Part shown: positions 10,441-22,254 of the stretch, piece by piece
How the letters are laid out: each line of letters begins with the position of its first letter
How positions within the stretch are numbered: the stretch's first letter is position 1
Assembly: GCA_011317545.1 (NCBI GenBank)
Contig: WUJK01000002.1
Coordinates: 4,464,001 to 4,528,000, forward strand
Source of the DNA: Coniella vitis
Lineage: Eukaryota; Ascomycota; Sordariomycetes; Diaporthales; Schizoparmaceae
DNA length: 64,000 nucleotides
Reading direction: 5' to 3'
Program-made: the position numbers and the translations under genes
The notes under the pieces: generated by a model
The model's database searches: none
What the model was told of the DNA's origin: nothing
What the model saw: the letters and a program-made list of their open reading frames with translations, nothing else

Positions 10441-13400
10441 GGCCAGCGACGACAAGCGCGCGAGGCCAGCCGCGACACACTGGCCCGGAACGCGTCACTG
10501 CTGGAGCAAAGAGCGCATCACCTGGACTTTGTTCACGTGGCGGAACAAGATGGGAGCAAGGAAGGGGAGAATAATCCGCCCCCCAAAAAATAATATGACG
10601 GGTCAACAAGATTGTAGGATGCCTTGTGAAAATTAGAATGAAGAGTGTGGAGCGCGGGAGGATCCTCGATCCGCATGATTGCCGCGCTCAGGGTGTCGCT
10701 CAATATCTCTGTTTCATGCTGTGGTCTCTCTCTCGCTCTCTCTCTCTCTCGCTCTCCTGTCCAAGGTTGGGCGGAGTTAAAGGAGGATTCAGCGCAGCCT
10801 CTTGCGCAACAAGCTTGTATGGATCAAAGTAGATCTGGTGGGCCATGGCTCTTGTTCTTGTATGGCCTCTGCCGTGTAATTTCCTAGGCCTGTTGGTGAA
10901 ACCCCCCCCCCCCATTTTCCCAGCGTGGGGGCTCATGTACAAGTATCACAGACATGCATATTCCACCTTCCATACACAGTGTAGTGTTGAAAAGCTGTGC
11001 ATAGCCAGCCGCCTTGCTGAAAGCGAAGCAAGCGAAACAACCGCTTGTGCCTCTGGATAAACCGTGCACAACTCCTGGGGAGGGGGGGGGAGACCCGGAA
11101 ATTCGGTTGGATACCGGGGCCTTGGTCAGCAGCCAGAGCGAACCGACAGGCGAATCAAGGCTGTCGGCAATCGAAACAATCCTGCAAAGAGGCTTCAGGC
11201 CAGACTGGGTGGTGCGTGGTTGCGTGGACGGGCACCGGGGCAGCTTTCCGCAACTGGCGGTTCGGGGACATTTCGCCAGCTGCTGCTGCTGCTGCAGCCT
11301 GCACAACGGAACGTGCAGTGTGTTATGCCCTCTCGTCGAGACCGCCGCCCCCTTTTCCAGGTGGTTCATTGGCTGTGAAGTAGGTAGGCACTTTGAAGCA
11401 ACCGCGATAACTCGATGCGACGTCGACGAAAACGGACAGCAAGGGCGGACGGCACTTGCTCTGGCCCCTCCATGCGCTTGGACGCTTCGAGCCCGACGAA
11501 TTGCTTCCGATATCTGGGCTAGAACAGAAAAGAAATCTCCATAAGTGTAGACACAAAGCCCCCCTCGGCCAATCACACGTCTGGGGCCCAACGGGAATAT
11601 CCGTATGAGGGCATACCCACTTCAGCCACTCGATGGGGCCGGCGCACGAATCTCCACGCCCCTGGCTGAGAACGCAATAGTGTCATAGTATACACAGTAA
11701 AGCATCACAGCAGGTAAACCATGTATTTCCCACTGAAAGGTCAAGTGCCGTGGTGACATTCCGTAGACCTGCCCGTTGTCCGCACCGGTGGACCGGTTCC
11801 CTATGGAGCCAATCAGACACTCCATGTGCGCAGTATTCCACGGTTTGGCCGTCCTTGCGTAGTATCTGGCCGTTGCCTGTCACTGTAACTCCATACGTCG
11901 GCCCGCACCACAACCAGCGAATGAACAGGGAGCTCTGGATGATTGACGTTTGTGAATACTACCTGAAGTGGGTTGAATACCACTTTGCGTCGTCTACAAT
12001 CTTCTTCCGAAGTATTATACTCCTCGCTCAGGTCATCGTCATTGTCTCCTTCCCTCAAGCCGTCCCCAAACATGCCCAGCCCTCTCCATGGTCCTTGACT
12101 TCGGCTTGCTGTTCCAGCTCACTCGCGAATCATACCAGTCAGAAGTCTGGATTGAGATCAAGCTTGGTGGTACTTCCACTAAGATTACTATGACGAGCAG
12201 AGTCTTGAGAGCAGAACAGTCTCTCTCAGCAGAACTCGGTGTGGAGTAATCGTTGGTCAGACTCATCCCCTTGATGGGTATATTGTCCATATTGTTCGTC
12301 CCCATCTTGGAAGGGCTTGGCCTCAGCGGGCCACCGTGTCCTTATTTGCCGACCATGGAGCCGCTAAGTAATTATAATTACAGAAATCAAGGGGTGTGGA
12401 ATCCATTCCCTTGTGGTAGACAGACCCAACAGAAACCCGTTCCTCCTTCAAGGATAAAGGAGGGATGTTGGAGACTCGTGAGTATAATCCTGGCTTTTTC
12501 TATAGCCTATCGTACTGGTTAGGCTTGAGATGTGTATTTATTACTACTACACATCTCTCCTCAGAACGAGCCTTTCGTGACCGGGCGCTCTTTACAACGC
12601 ATAGTCGTTAGGCTTTGGCAAGTCTTTGATCATCCGACGTTGCTGTCTGACCAAGTCGTCTCTCGCTGAGCTAGTGTCATCCTCAATTTCGTCCCTGATA
12701 CGTCACTACACTGGCATGATAACCCCTCGTCTGGACGAACATGGCCAAGTATATATGTGCTAAGCAGTTGAATGCCCTTCCAGTACGAGCAACGTTTGTC
12801 GCCCAAATGCAAATACGGGCGTCGAGGCTCAGAAATGTCGGACGGTGGATGGCCTTCCAGATCTTTGATTCCTTGCCGCTAAAAGAAAAAGTTTACGAAC
12901 TCGTCCAGCGTACTCGGCGGGAATGACTCTTGACAAGGTGAACTCTTATCTGAGAAAACGATTGGCCTGAAGCGGAAGCGGAGGCGCATATTATGATCAA
13001 GAGACACTGGGTCGTAGGTTGCCACCACAAGTACATAAGTGTTCAAAGAGTCTTGATCATCTGATTGGCTGCTCCATAGACCTAGATTAGCTGGGCCTTT
13101 TTTTCTTCCCTATCTTGCGGTAAATTAGCATACGGTGCTCTTAAAACGGCGCGGGTCGGATGAGCTCGTATCAAATCAATAAACTCCTCGGTAAGTACCA
13201 ACACAATTTCAAGGCCGGATGTCGGTGATTGTACCCCCGTGGGGTATACGGCAAATCTTGATCCGGTCAGTCACTTATACATCTCGGTGGCACATGCAAC
13301 CAATGCAGTGTTAGACTCGAGAGCGAAGCAGATGCTAGCATCACTAAGTGATATTTATTCAACTTTTGGTCGTCAATGTCCAGCTAACCTCATGTGGCGC

Positions 13401-13473
13401 GCTGATATGCCTAGCTTTGCATGAGAACTTGACGAGCTATTCCCAGACTTCCAGAGCCCTTGCTTCCCAGCCA
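10441..13473. other. Intergenic region with weak coding-like segment
   Basis: No family-level match is seen in these 3 kb. It contains TC and poly-C simple sequence near 10728-10752, 10150-10163 and 10902-10914. Coding-like minus-strand frames at 11.68-12.3 kb are described separately. The rest shows only short overlapping frames on both strands with no consistent splice linkage. Confidence 0.5.
11683..12264 (-). other. Coding-like segment, possible small spliced gene
   Basis: Three overlapping minus-strand frames read like protein. The first starts MSLTNDYSTPSSAERDC and runs into a hydrophobic stretch (KTLLVIVILVEVPPSLISI). The second is acidic (EGDNDDDLSEEYNTSEED) and ends in ELPVHSLVVVRADVW. 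The third starts GVTVTGNGQILRKDGQTVEY and has several Cys. Candidate donors (GTATGA, GTAGTA) lie between them, but I could not find one splice model that joins all three. It may be a secreted or membrane-anchored small protein, a decayed gene or chance. Confidence 0.22.
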
Positions 13474-15120
13474 CTATGCAAAACGCCGGCCCACGAAACC
13501 AGGCAGGATCTCCTGGCCATCGGTCTCCTTGTAGCTACGCACACCCTTTTGCTGCCAAGTTTGCTTGAGTTTTGTAAATTCTGCGGTTCGGGATGAAAAG
13601 AAAAGAAAAGCAGGTTAGTAAGCCGCAAACCAACCACATGTCTCTCTCATCCGGCCTCCCAAAGACTTGGGAAAAGCAAAAAAAAGAAAAAGAAGGAGGG
13701 TTTTACTCACCCCCCATGGTGGGCACAGGGTGTCCGCCCCTCTCGAACTCGTTCTGTGTGAAGCCCTCGCGCTTCAAGACGGGAGAGTCTATTGTGTTGA
13801 GGACGAGATCGCTCTGCGGCCGCGCAAAGTACAGGAGACCCAGGCGGTCGACGTCGCGTTGGTCCTTGGGCGGTAGCGAGACTCGGTGGATGGTGCTCTT
13901 GATGTAGTTACCAGTCAGGAAGGAGAGTGTGTCGCAAGAATTGACGGTCAAGCTGCCGTCGAGGGGCTTGGCCCATTTCCAGTCGCCTGTCTTGTGGTCC
14001 TGATATGAGGTGTTAGTTGAAGAATTAAAAGAAAAAAAGAAAAGACAACAAGAGATTTTCTCGGTAAATGCATAACTTACCTTGATTTGCAAGGCAGCAA
14101 CAGGCTGGCGGAAGAGCAGAGTATAGGTTCCCAAACTGCGGTCCCTGTTAACTTAAAGATCGATAGCGATGTGCATGCGAGTCTACTCACTCTGTGTGAC
14201 CCGGGCTCCACAAGCCATCAGCGAGCTGGTCGATCTCTTCTTTCGAGAACTTGCTGTACTTCATGTAACGCAAATGGCTGTTTCGGATCGGGATGTCAGC
14301 AGCTAGGACATGCATAGTCGAAAAGGGAGGGGGAAGGGGGTCGATGTGAGTTTCAGTACCTCTCGTCCATGACATTCCACTGGTGTAGCTTGGTGAAGAA
14401 GTCGTGTGGCAGCTCGAGTGCAATTGCAGTGAGCGTAAAGAGGGGGTCCAGGACCTTGTCGTGCAGATCCTGTGAATGGACAGGGTCAGAGACAGGAAAC
14501 ATTCATCGCATGCAGAGCCTCCAGAGATATACTCGATCGGTCTGGGAAGATGCGCTTTGGACCCTGTGGACAAGCGTACCTTGGCGAAGGCCTCAATCTC
14601 CTCCAGGTTGTCCTTGATGAGCTGAGGGAGTGGCTGACGGTTGATGCGGCCGTCGTTCGTGTTCATGTTCCACACTTCTGTCTTGTCGTAAACGCCGCCG
14701 CTGAGCAGACGTCGGCCGCCGGGCCGGTAGCCCACGTACCCTCCGCGGTCGAGATCGGCTATGTACTTGAGCTTCTCTTCGGCTGGGAGATTGTAGAATT
14801 CGTGCCCCAGAGCCAACTGGCGGTCGACCTTTTCCTGCGGGATCCCAAAGTTGGTCACGTAGAAGAAGCCTTTGGTCCGGATGGCCTCAATGAGCTGCGC
14901 GGCGAGCTCCTTGTTGCCCTCCTCCGTGCCATACTTGGAGAGATCAATGTTGGGAACTGTAGGAGCGGAGCCAAGGGCTGATGTTAGATGACGATATGCT
15001 CTTGATGCCAGCAGTTGAGAGCTGGTGTTGGGGCAGAGTTTACTGACGGTCAGCCCAGTCGAGATCCTCCTTGGTCTCTGGCACGTACGAGTAGTGAGAT
15101 ATGTCGGTAGAGTGAGGCAT
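13474..15120 (-). CDS. 2-oxoglutarate/Fe(II)-dependent dioxygenase, IPNS-like
   Basis: Seven exons (15048-15120, 14580-14956, 14360-14469, 14191-14277, 14081-14135, 13711-13999, 13474-13580) stay in frame and encode about 365 aa, the usual size for this superfamily. The N-terminal DIOX_N-type region contains GFFYVTNFGIPQEKVDRQL. The double-stranded beta-helix core shows the HxD iron motif in GHTDLGTYTLLF and the distal His in STIHRVSLPP. The usual 2-oxoglutarate-binding RxS is not evident: the segment reads RLGLLYFARP. These soluble enzymes hydroxylate, desaturate or cyclise small molecules, but no substrate can be named. The acceptor before LGTYTLLF was chosen because it restores HTD. The next gene is about 3 kb away, so there is no cluster context. 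Confidence 0.9.
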
Positions 15121-18100
15121 TGTGTACTTTGCTTGTCCCGCTTGGGATCTCCGGTGCTTTGTGAGGGTGTGGGAACTGGGAAACGGCGGCTGGGTGAGAC
15201 GCAAGAGCTTGTTGGCTTCCAAGGTGTGCTGTAACCATGAGCACCACGACGCTCACATTTGCTTTATATATATCCCCATTCACGGTTTCGCATTAGCAAT
15301 CATGGCCACAAGCTCTCCAATACCCCTCACCCACCCATCCACACAATCCCAACGTACGGGCATGTTTCAGTGCCCACTTGGCCCCGGATGTCGGCCTTCT
15401 CGACCTATTAGTCGTGAGGCAGGCTATTGACGTGATCACATGGCAAATGGCGCAAACCTGACGTGCTTATCAGATATACCAACACACAGAACCGGCCCCG
15501 TACTCTGTACATTGGTAAATTCACACACGCGCAAGGCCTCGAGTATCCGTAGAGCATCTTGGCCCAAGTGGTCCATTTGTTGTTGACACATGGTACTTTG
15601 CATCGACTCAAGACCCAAGACTCCCGTGCAGGACGCTACTTTACGAACCCCGGGCAATCTTCGGCTCGAGGGCCTGCGCATCGTCCGCGCGTTTGAATAT
15701 TTATGGACCTTGGATTCGGGCAGTGAAAGCGGCGAGTTGAGAGTCTCGGCTTTTTGGATCGCAACCGCCGTCTCGTGACACCTGTCGAGTCGTTGGCATA
15801 GCCCAAATCTTCTTCATCCCTGGTTGTGTGATCTGAGACTGCAGTGTCTCCGACAACTGCGTATCTCAGCAAGCCGAGAGCCGTTCATACTTTGAGCCAG
15901 AAAGTCCTGCATGCGACAGGTCAAGTAGGCTACCGGCCGGAATAATGTCCTAGGGCTGCTGGAGAATCAGAATATTTGAACGTGCCCGCTAACCAAATGC
16001 AGAGAGTCCACCATAATCCCGCTTCTGCTCTATACCTGGAAGGGCAAGTCGACGTCCTCGGATTGTCTTCCTCATTCTTTCAAGTCCGTCAGGTATATTC
16101 GGATACTCGTGAATCTTGAGAGATTTTAACGTTGCACCACCACTATCATGCTCTGTCTTGCTTCGTCGGTCCAGTCCAGGGTGCTGATGACTACTGGTCG
16201 GCGACAGCGATTTAGGAAACGATATCAAACACTCAACGCATCGTCGGTCGTAGACTCAGCTATGTAAAGAGCGCAACTGCCCAAGCCATCATCATTGAGA
16301 CCCGCGGTATGAACAATGGATATACATAGTATCACACCGAGATTGCTGTGCCTAAGACGCACATCGGTGTAGTCACGTTCGCAGGAATGGGCGGCGGTCT
16401 TGTCATATCATACAACAAGAGGGTGAACAAGCTTGCTGGCAGTGCTCTAGAAGAGCAGCAATCCTGTCTTGACTGAAGGCGAAGAAAACCTTTAGCCTTT
16501 GTTCATCAGTCCTCATTATTGCGGCTCGTCAACGGTCGCCTAATTAAGCGCGCCAGTCTGCCTGTCAATGTGGAAGTATATATACCGCCCTCAAGTGCTT
16601 TCGTAACATACTGGCCTTGGAGAGAATGGTAGTCTGTCATGGCTTCTCACAAAGGCAGTCTATAGACTACTAGCTTATGTATAGACTTGTGTATCCGGGT
16701 AGCCGAGCACCCTCTGTACATTGTTGAATCCCACCGACACTGACACTGGTAAAGGTTTGCTCTTCATGCTCGGTCAGATGCCCAGAACTTAGGTAAACGA
16801 GAGAAGCCAGTATGGAATTCACACGAGTGGCGCGTTGAATCCTATCTATCCATCAGCACAACAGGGACGAGATGGGTCTTTGATGAGGCGTGTCGGAAGC
16901 TGGTATGACAGCCGGGTTTCTTTGGCCACCAGGATGACACCAATGAGACACGGTTGATGAGTGAGTGTTTTCTTTTTTCCACCAGTGATGGTGTGGTTCA
17001 CTCAACGAAAGCGCATGCCGCAGCATCAAAGGCGCCAGTAAGCTTGGGCGTGAAGGAGCCGCCTTCTACGCCCTTCCGCCCTGGCACCTGAAGCAAGTTT
17101 TCTACGATTGGAATAGGCTGAGAACGCAAGTACTTTCAAGATTCCAATCAATCATATCGTCATGATGGATGACGTCTCAAAACGGTACTGCAACTATTAC
17201 CGAGTACATACAGCAGTGCCATCCCAATCGTTTTGGGCACATCACCCAAGCTCCGTCAATCAGATGCGCAGAAGAATGATGCCACACGGAACATCAAGAC
17301 GCAGTGTCAAGTCATGAATGTAGCAGCCAATAGGATATTGCTTTTTGATCGTTGAATCAGTCAGACGGAGCGATTAATTTCCTTGAAATCGGTGTAAGTG
17401 ATGGCCTCGTGACGGTTGACACTGCATGCAACGTATAACCAAAAAAGAAGAAAAGAAAATACCACAACACCGGCCGATGGCCCCCCAAGATGGATAACCC
17501 CCGATGCTAATTTGGAGTAGCTAATCGTCAGAAGAGTGCATTTAAAAGCCTCACGTGAGAACTGGTGTACAATGTTCCAGCCATCGATACGATATGTTGG
17601 GATCTAGTCGGGTCATCCATCACATGTGAGGGTCATATCGATAAGCCACTACGCCAGTACATAGTATAACATTGTCTGTGTCTATAAACACCGACGATTA
17701 TCATTCGACTTGGGCTGAAGAGATAAGGTGGGATTTCTGGAGACTTTTAACAGCTTCAAGAGTTGCTGTTTGGTATACTAACTTACATACGCACCCCATG
17801 AACGACGTGCTGCAATGATATTGCTGTTGGCCGATTCAGATGAACTCGAGTCGCCCACCAAGGATCCGAATCCCAGCGCGATCAAGAAACCACGTTACAG
17901 CCTGTCATACTTTTAACTGGTGGTACTGCGCGGTTTTCTGGGACCCCAGTGATTTGTTGCGTCTATGGGTGGGCAGATCCTGCATACATATACACAGATA
18001 TGGCAAGCTGCCGCGCAGTGTTCTGCTTATGGCTCGCTGTATGGTACAAATATCATAAAAAGGCTGGCACAGAACGTGCTATTCTACCATTCCAGGCCAT

Positions 18101-18193
18101 CACCACCTTGATATGTGATCTAAATATGACCAGGATATAAGCTCATTGTGATCTCGTCAAGTACAAACAACTCATCCTGAGCCAAGATCAAAA
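15121..18193. other. Intergenic region, nothing recognised
   Basis: About 3 kb between the divergently oriented dioxygenase and carboxypeptidase genes. Frames are short on both strands. Two copies of the TACATAGTA nonamer lie at 16323 and 17658. I see no RNA gene or mobile element. Confidence 0.55.
15264..15273 (-). promoter_or_regulatory. TATA-like element upstream of the dioxygenase gene
   Basis: A TATATATA run lies about 145 nt upstream of the dioxygenase start codon on its sense strand. The position is plausible for a fungal TATA box with a short leader. There is no transcript evidence. Confidence 0.3.
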
Positions 18194-20313
18194 ATGTATA
18201 CCCACCTCCTTCTTATCATCGTATCAACCGTCCTTGTTCCCAATGTGCCGAGCGTGCTCGCCAAACAAAGTCCATTCACACGCGCCGCAGCCCTCAAGGG
18301 CAAAACCAGCGAACGCTGGAACAATGCAGCACGTCGAGCTACTTCCCCTCCTCCTTGGTCAGAGAAACGCACGTCGAGTGAGGCCCCTAGATTCTTGACG
18401 GCAGAGACACAGCGTAAGAGATATTCTGGAAAACACTCGGAAGAAAACAGCGCAAGCTACTTGCCGCTTGTGCAGTATCCCCCCTATGCTTGGGTTATTT
18501 TGATACTAACAAAAAAGAGCAACCGAAATAGCATTCGTCGTCAATGGCAGCAATATCCCCAAAGTCAACTTCGACGTTGGCGAGTCCTACGCCGGTAGAC
18601 TCCCCATCACCGACAACCTCAGCGTTACCACAAACACAACGGCCAACGAACTCTTCTTTTGGTTCTTCCCTTCCACCAACCCCCTCGCCAGCAAGGAAAT
18701 CACCATCTGGCTCAACGGCGGACCCGGGTGCAGCTCCCTCATGGGCCTGCTACAGGAAAACGGGCCCTTTCTCTGGCAGGACGGCACGTACAGGCCGCAA
18801 CGCAACCCGTTCTCCTGGACGAACCTGACGAATATGGTGTGGATTGATCAGCCGCTGGGCACAGGTCTTTCCCTGACGACGGCCGAGGGGGCGTTCACGG
18901 TGACGAACGAGACGGTGCTTGCGACGGACTTTGCGCGATTTTGGAGGAATTTTGTCGAGACGTTCGGGATGCAAGGGTTTGATGTTTATCTGGCAGGGGA
19001 ATCGTACGCTGGGTATTGTGAGTTGCTTCTTTTCTGCCTCTCTTTCTATTTTTTCTTTTTCCTTCTTCCCCTCTTCTGGGATCGAGTATAGACCTGTGTG
19101 GCCAGCATGGGGAAAAAAAAAGTTAATCTTGCACCATCCCACCCCAGACGTGCCATACATAGCCAGCAACTTTCTCGACCAGAATGACACGACGTACTAC
19201 AACCTCAAAGGCATCCTCCTCAACGACGTCATAATTGGCACCGATGTCGTGACGTACGACGTGCCAGCCGTGGCCTACATGAATGCATGGAACAACGTGC
19301 TCACCCTCAACGACACGTTTGTCGAGGCCGTCAACGAGCGCAATGAAGCCTGTGGGTACAAGGCTTTTGCAGACTTTGCCCTCCAGTTCCCGCCGCCAAC
19401 ATGGCCACTTCCAGATCCCCTTTCGTTCGCTACAGGGAATCTGACGCAGGCCGATTGTGACCTCCTCAATGATGTATATGAAGCAATCTTTTATAAAGAT
19501 GTGGGTTCTTTTTTATTTTGTCAAAGAAAGTTTATGTCTTTTAGGGGGGATTGTACCGACTGATGATTCTGAGACGTTCAGCCTTGCTTCAATCAATATC
19601 ACGTGCTGGATACTTGTCCGTGAGTTTCACTTGTGCTATACTGCCATCCCTTAGTCGAGTACCAATAGCTAAACTGCGTGTCTAGCTATCCATGGAGCGT
19701 CCTGGGCTTCCCTTCCCTCGGGGACGGGCCCAATAATTACTTCAATAGAAGCGACGTGCAACAGGCACTGAATGTGTATCCCCACGTCAACTATGCCGTG
19801 TGCGGCGAATCAATTAGTTTCATAGGGTCATCTTTCGACGACAGCCAGCCGTCGACATTTGATGTTTTGCCCAAGGTGGTGGAGGCGACCAACAATGTTA
19901 TTATCGGCAGCGGCGCTTTGGATTTCGTGGTTGTGACGAATGGCACAGTCATTGCACTTCAGAACATGACATGGAATGGCGCGCAGGGCTTCTCGTCGTC
20001 TCCCTTTTCTGACAAGCTCTTTGTCCCTTACAGCCCGACTATAGGACTCGCAATCGAGGAGAATCTCTATGAGAGCGACATTCCCGCCATCAATGTTGGT
20101 TTGTTAGCCGGTGGAGGGTACTACGGCACAACGCACACCGAAAGAGGCCTGACATTGGTGGTGGTTGATCTCAGTGGGCACGAAATTCCTCAATACGCGC
20201 CCGGAGCTGCGTACAGGCAGCTTGAAATGCTGCTGGGACGAATTGACAACTTGACTGAGTTTGGCGACTTTACGACACAGTCTGGGAATTTTACTGACAC
20301 CACACCGTTGTGA
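18194..20313 (+). CDS. Secreted serine carboxypeptidase (peptidase family S10)
   Basis: Five exons (18194-18413, 18520-19017, 19148-19500, 19582-19619, 19686-20313) give about 578 aa. A signal peptide (MYTHLLLIIVSTVLVPNVPS) starts the protein. Family hallmarks are the substrate-binding WLNGGPGCSS, the nucleophile in GESYAGYYVPYIA (Ser about 235), Asp about 449 in SGALDFVV and His about 535 in DLSGHEIPQYAPGAA. The tiny fourth exon encodes PCFNQYHVLDTC, the Cys-containing segment usual in fungal S10 enzymes, which supports its inclusion. The enzyme removes C-terminal residues from peptides at acidic pH, in the vacuole or outside the cell. Several NxT/S sites indicate N-glycosylation. The usual SGDxD around the Asp reads SGALD here. 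It is convergent with the PNKP gene, with only 283 nt between the stops. Confidence 0.93.
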
Positions 20314-20596
20314 AGAAAGATATAGCTTGATGGATCAACAAAAAGGAAGGAAGGGGAGGGGGAGGGGAGGAGGTCAAAAGAGATAGTCGGCCGCGAAGTT
20401 CCCATTATCACATTTAGTTGCTTTGAAGCTGACCTTGTCGAACGATGAGCGATGAGGGCGAGATGAAGTGCGTGGGACGTTCCGGGTGATGTTCCTCTCC
20501 CTAATGGATGAGACAGATACCAAACTGTCACAATGTAAGATGCCCTTGCCGCCACCTGCTGTCGATAGGCAGAGGTATGAAAAGGCAGTCTGTCGG
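20314..20596. other. Short convergent 3' intergenic region
   Basis: This holds the 3' untranslated regions of the convergent carboxypeptidase (+) and PNKP (-) genes. A GGGAGGGGGA purine-rich tract occurs near 20350-20375. The two transcripts probably overlap or nearly abut. Confidence 0.6.
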
Positions 20597-22068
20597 TCAT
20601 GACCAGTACCGACTCCAGATGGCAAATTCTTCTTTCGATCCTCGATACTCAAAGTCGACCGGCATGACATCGGCAAATGACTCCTTGACGGCATTGGGCT
20701 CCCTGAATCGGCTAAAGAAGGTGTTGAACGCCAACTTGGGGACAAGGCCTCGTGTTTCAGGGTTGATGGAGGGATTCCTGGAGCGAGCAGCATTGTTATG
20801 CTCGGCCACGGGCAACGGAGTTCGGAACCAGACACAGCGCGGGGTGGCGTTGAAGGCCTTGGCGAGATCAACCCAGATCTTGCGCGTGTCAGGATCTGGG
20901 TTCGTGTTGTCAACCGCCACTGACTTGCCCTCCGCAAGCAATCCCTTGGCGGCTTTGATGCACTTGTCCCGAGTCTTGAGCTCATCCTGGTTCACTCTCA
21001 CGTAGCCCAGAGGCTGCAGGTACCGCCAAAAGAAAGTCGACTTGCCGGCTCCTGGAGGACCCGAAAATACGACAAGCTCTGTATCGAACTTTCTTTCAAA
21101 GACAATATCACTTGGAGGATCCTCGTGCGCGTACGAGGACGGCTCAAAGTCTCTTTGGAAATCCCGGGGCGGCTGGCTCAAAAAGAACTCTTCTGGGGTC
21201 TCGAAGCGCACACCGACATTATGCGCAAAGTTACGGTCTGAACAGCTAAAGTCCTTGGCGACAGCTTTTGCTGACCCAGATGAAGGCTTGGCGACGCGGC
21301 CACCAGCATCGCCAATGAAGTAGCTCTCCTCTTTCGCGATGCTCTCGTCGTATAGTTTGTAGTCTCGACACATCTGGTCCCACATCCCGGTGCATGGCTT
21401 GCGAAAATCGTCCTTTGCAGTCGCGGCGTAGATGCAGAGGGGAATGTCGAGTTCAGTAAGGATGGCAGTGAGCTTCTGCTTCCAGTTGGGCAGTCGCTTG
21501 GTGTTCTTGGGGCCTTTGGCCTTGGCATCGTGTTCGAGGGCGAGGCCGTTCTGGTTGGAGAAGATGATGACGCGAAAGCCCTCATCGTAGAGGGAGCGCA
21601 GCTTGGCCGGGACAACTGGGTCCCACCACTTCCAGTCGGCAGGATCATCGCTGAACTTTTTGCCCGAGGCGGTGAGGATGAGAGTGCCATCAAGGTCGAA
21701 GGCAGCGACCCGTGTTCTTTTTACGGAGGCATCTTCGGTCCCGTACTTTTTGGAGCTGTGATAGCGTCCGAGGAGCAGTGTGGCTGGGCCGTCGTTGCCC
21801 TTGGGGGAGTGCTGGGACCAGTCGACCTTGGCGCCGACCTTTGGCTTCTGGGAGGTTGGAGTGAAGAAGCTGGCAACAGTGCTTTCTGGTAAGTGGGTGG
21901 CCAGCCAGCCAGGTCAGCACGCAGGATGGGGCAGAACTATGGCGAGAGACTGGACTGCAACCTACTGGTGACGTTGCTTTGGATCGGGGCCCTTCGTTTG
22001 ACGGGTGGAGGCGAGATGGACGGGTCGTTGGTGTCGTCGGCGGGGCGCTTGGCCGACGAGGAGGGCAT
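20597..22068 (-). CDS. pnk1: Bifunctional DNA 3'-phosphatase / 5'-polynucleotide kinase (PNKP)
   Basis: Two exons (21966-22068 and 20597-21885) encode about 463 aa from the MPSSSAKRP start. A basic, probably nuclear-targeting N-terminus (PPPVKRRAP) is followed by KSTVASFFTPTSQ. Next is a HAD-type phosphatase domain with the DxD nucleophile motif in AAFDLDGTLI and the IIFSNQNG motif. The C-terminal P-loop kinase domain has GPPGAGKST and the later VAVDNTNPD. The enzyme removes 3'-phosphate and adds 5'-phosphate at DNA breaks so that they can be ligated, in single- and double-strand break repair. There is no FHA domain, as in fission yeast Pnk1 and unlike the animal enzyme. In-frame upstream ATGs at 22215 and 22254 would add 49 or 62 residues. 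The gene diverges from the kgd4 gene. Confidence 0.93.
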
Positions 22069-22254
22069 TGCGGTGCCGTGTGGATGCGCCGTTTCGGAAC
22101 GGCTGGGGCAGAGGCTGGACTGTGGGCGGGGTGACGCGATGGTTGCGATCTGGAGGGAAGACGGCGTCGTTCGGAGATAAGCGGCGCGTTGTGCTGCGAT
22201 GACAATAGGCCGCATTGTTTCTTGGTTGGCTGGGCTAATTGGGGCAAGGCGCAT

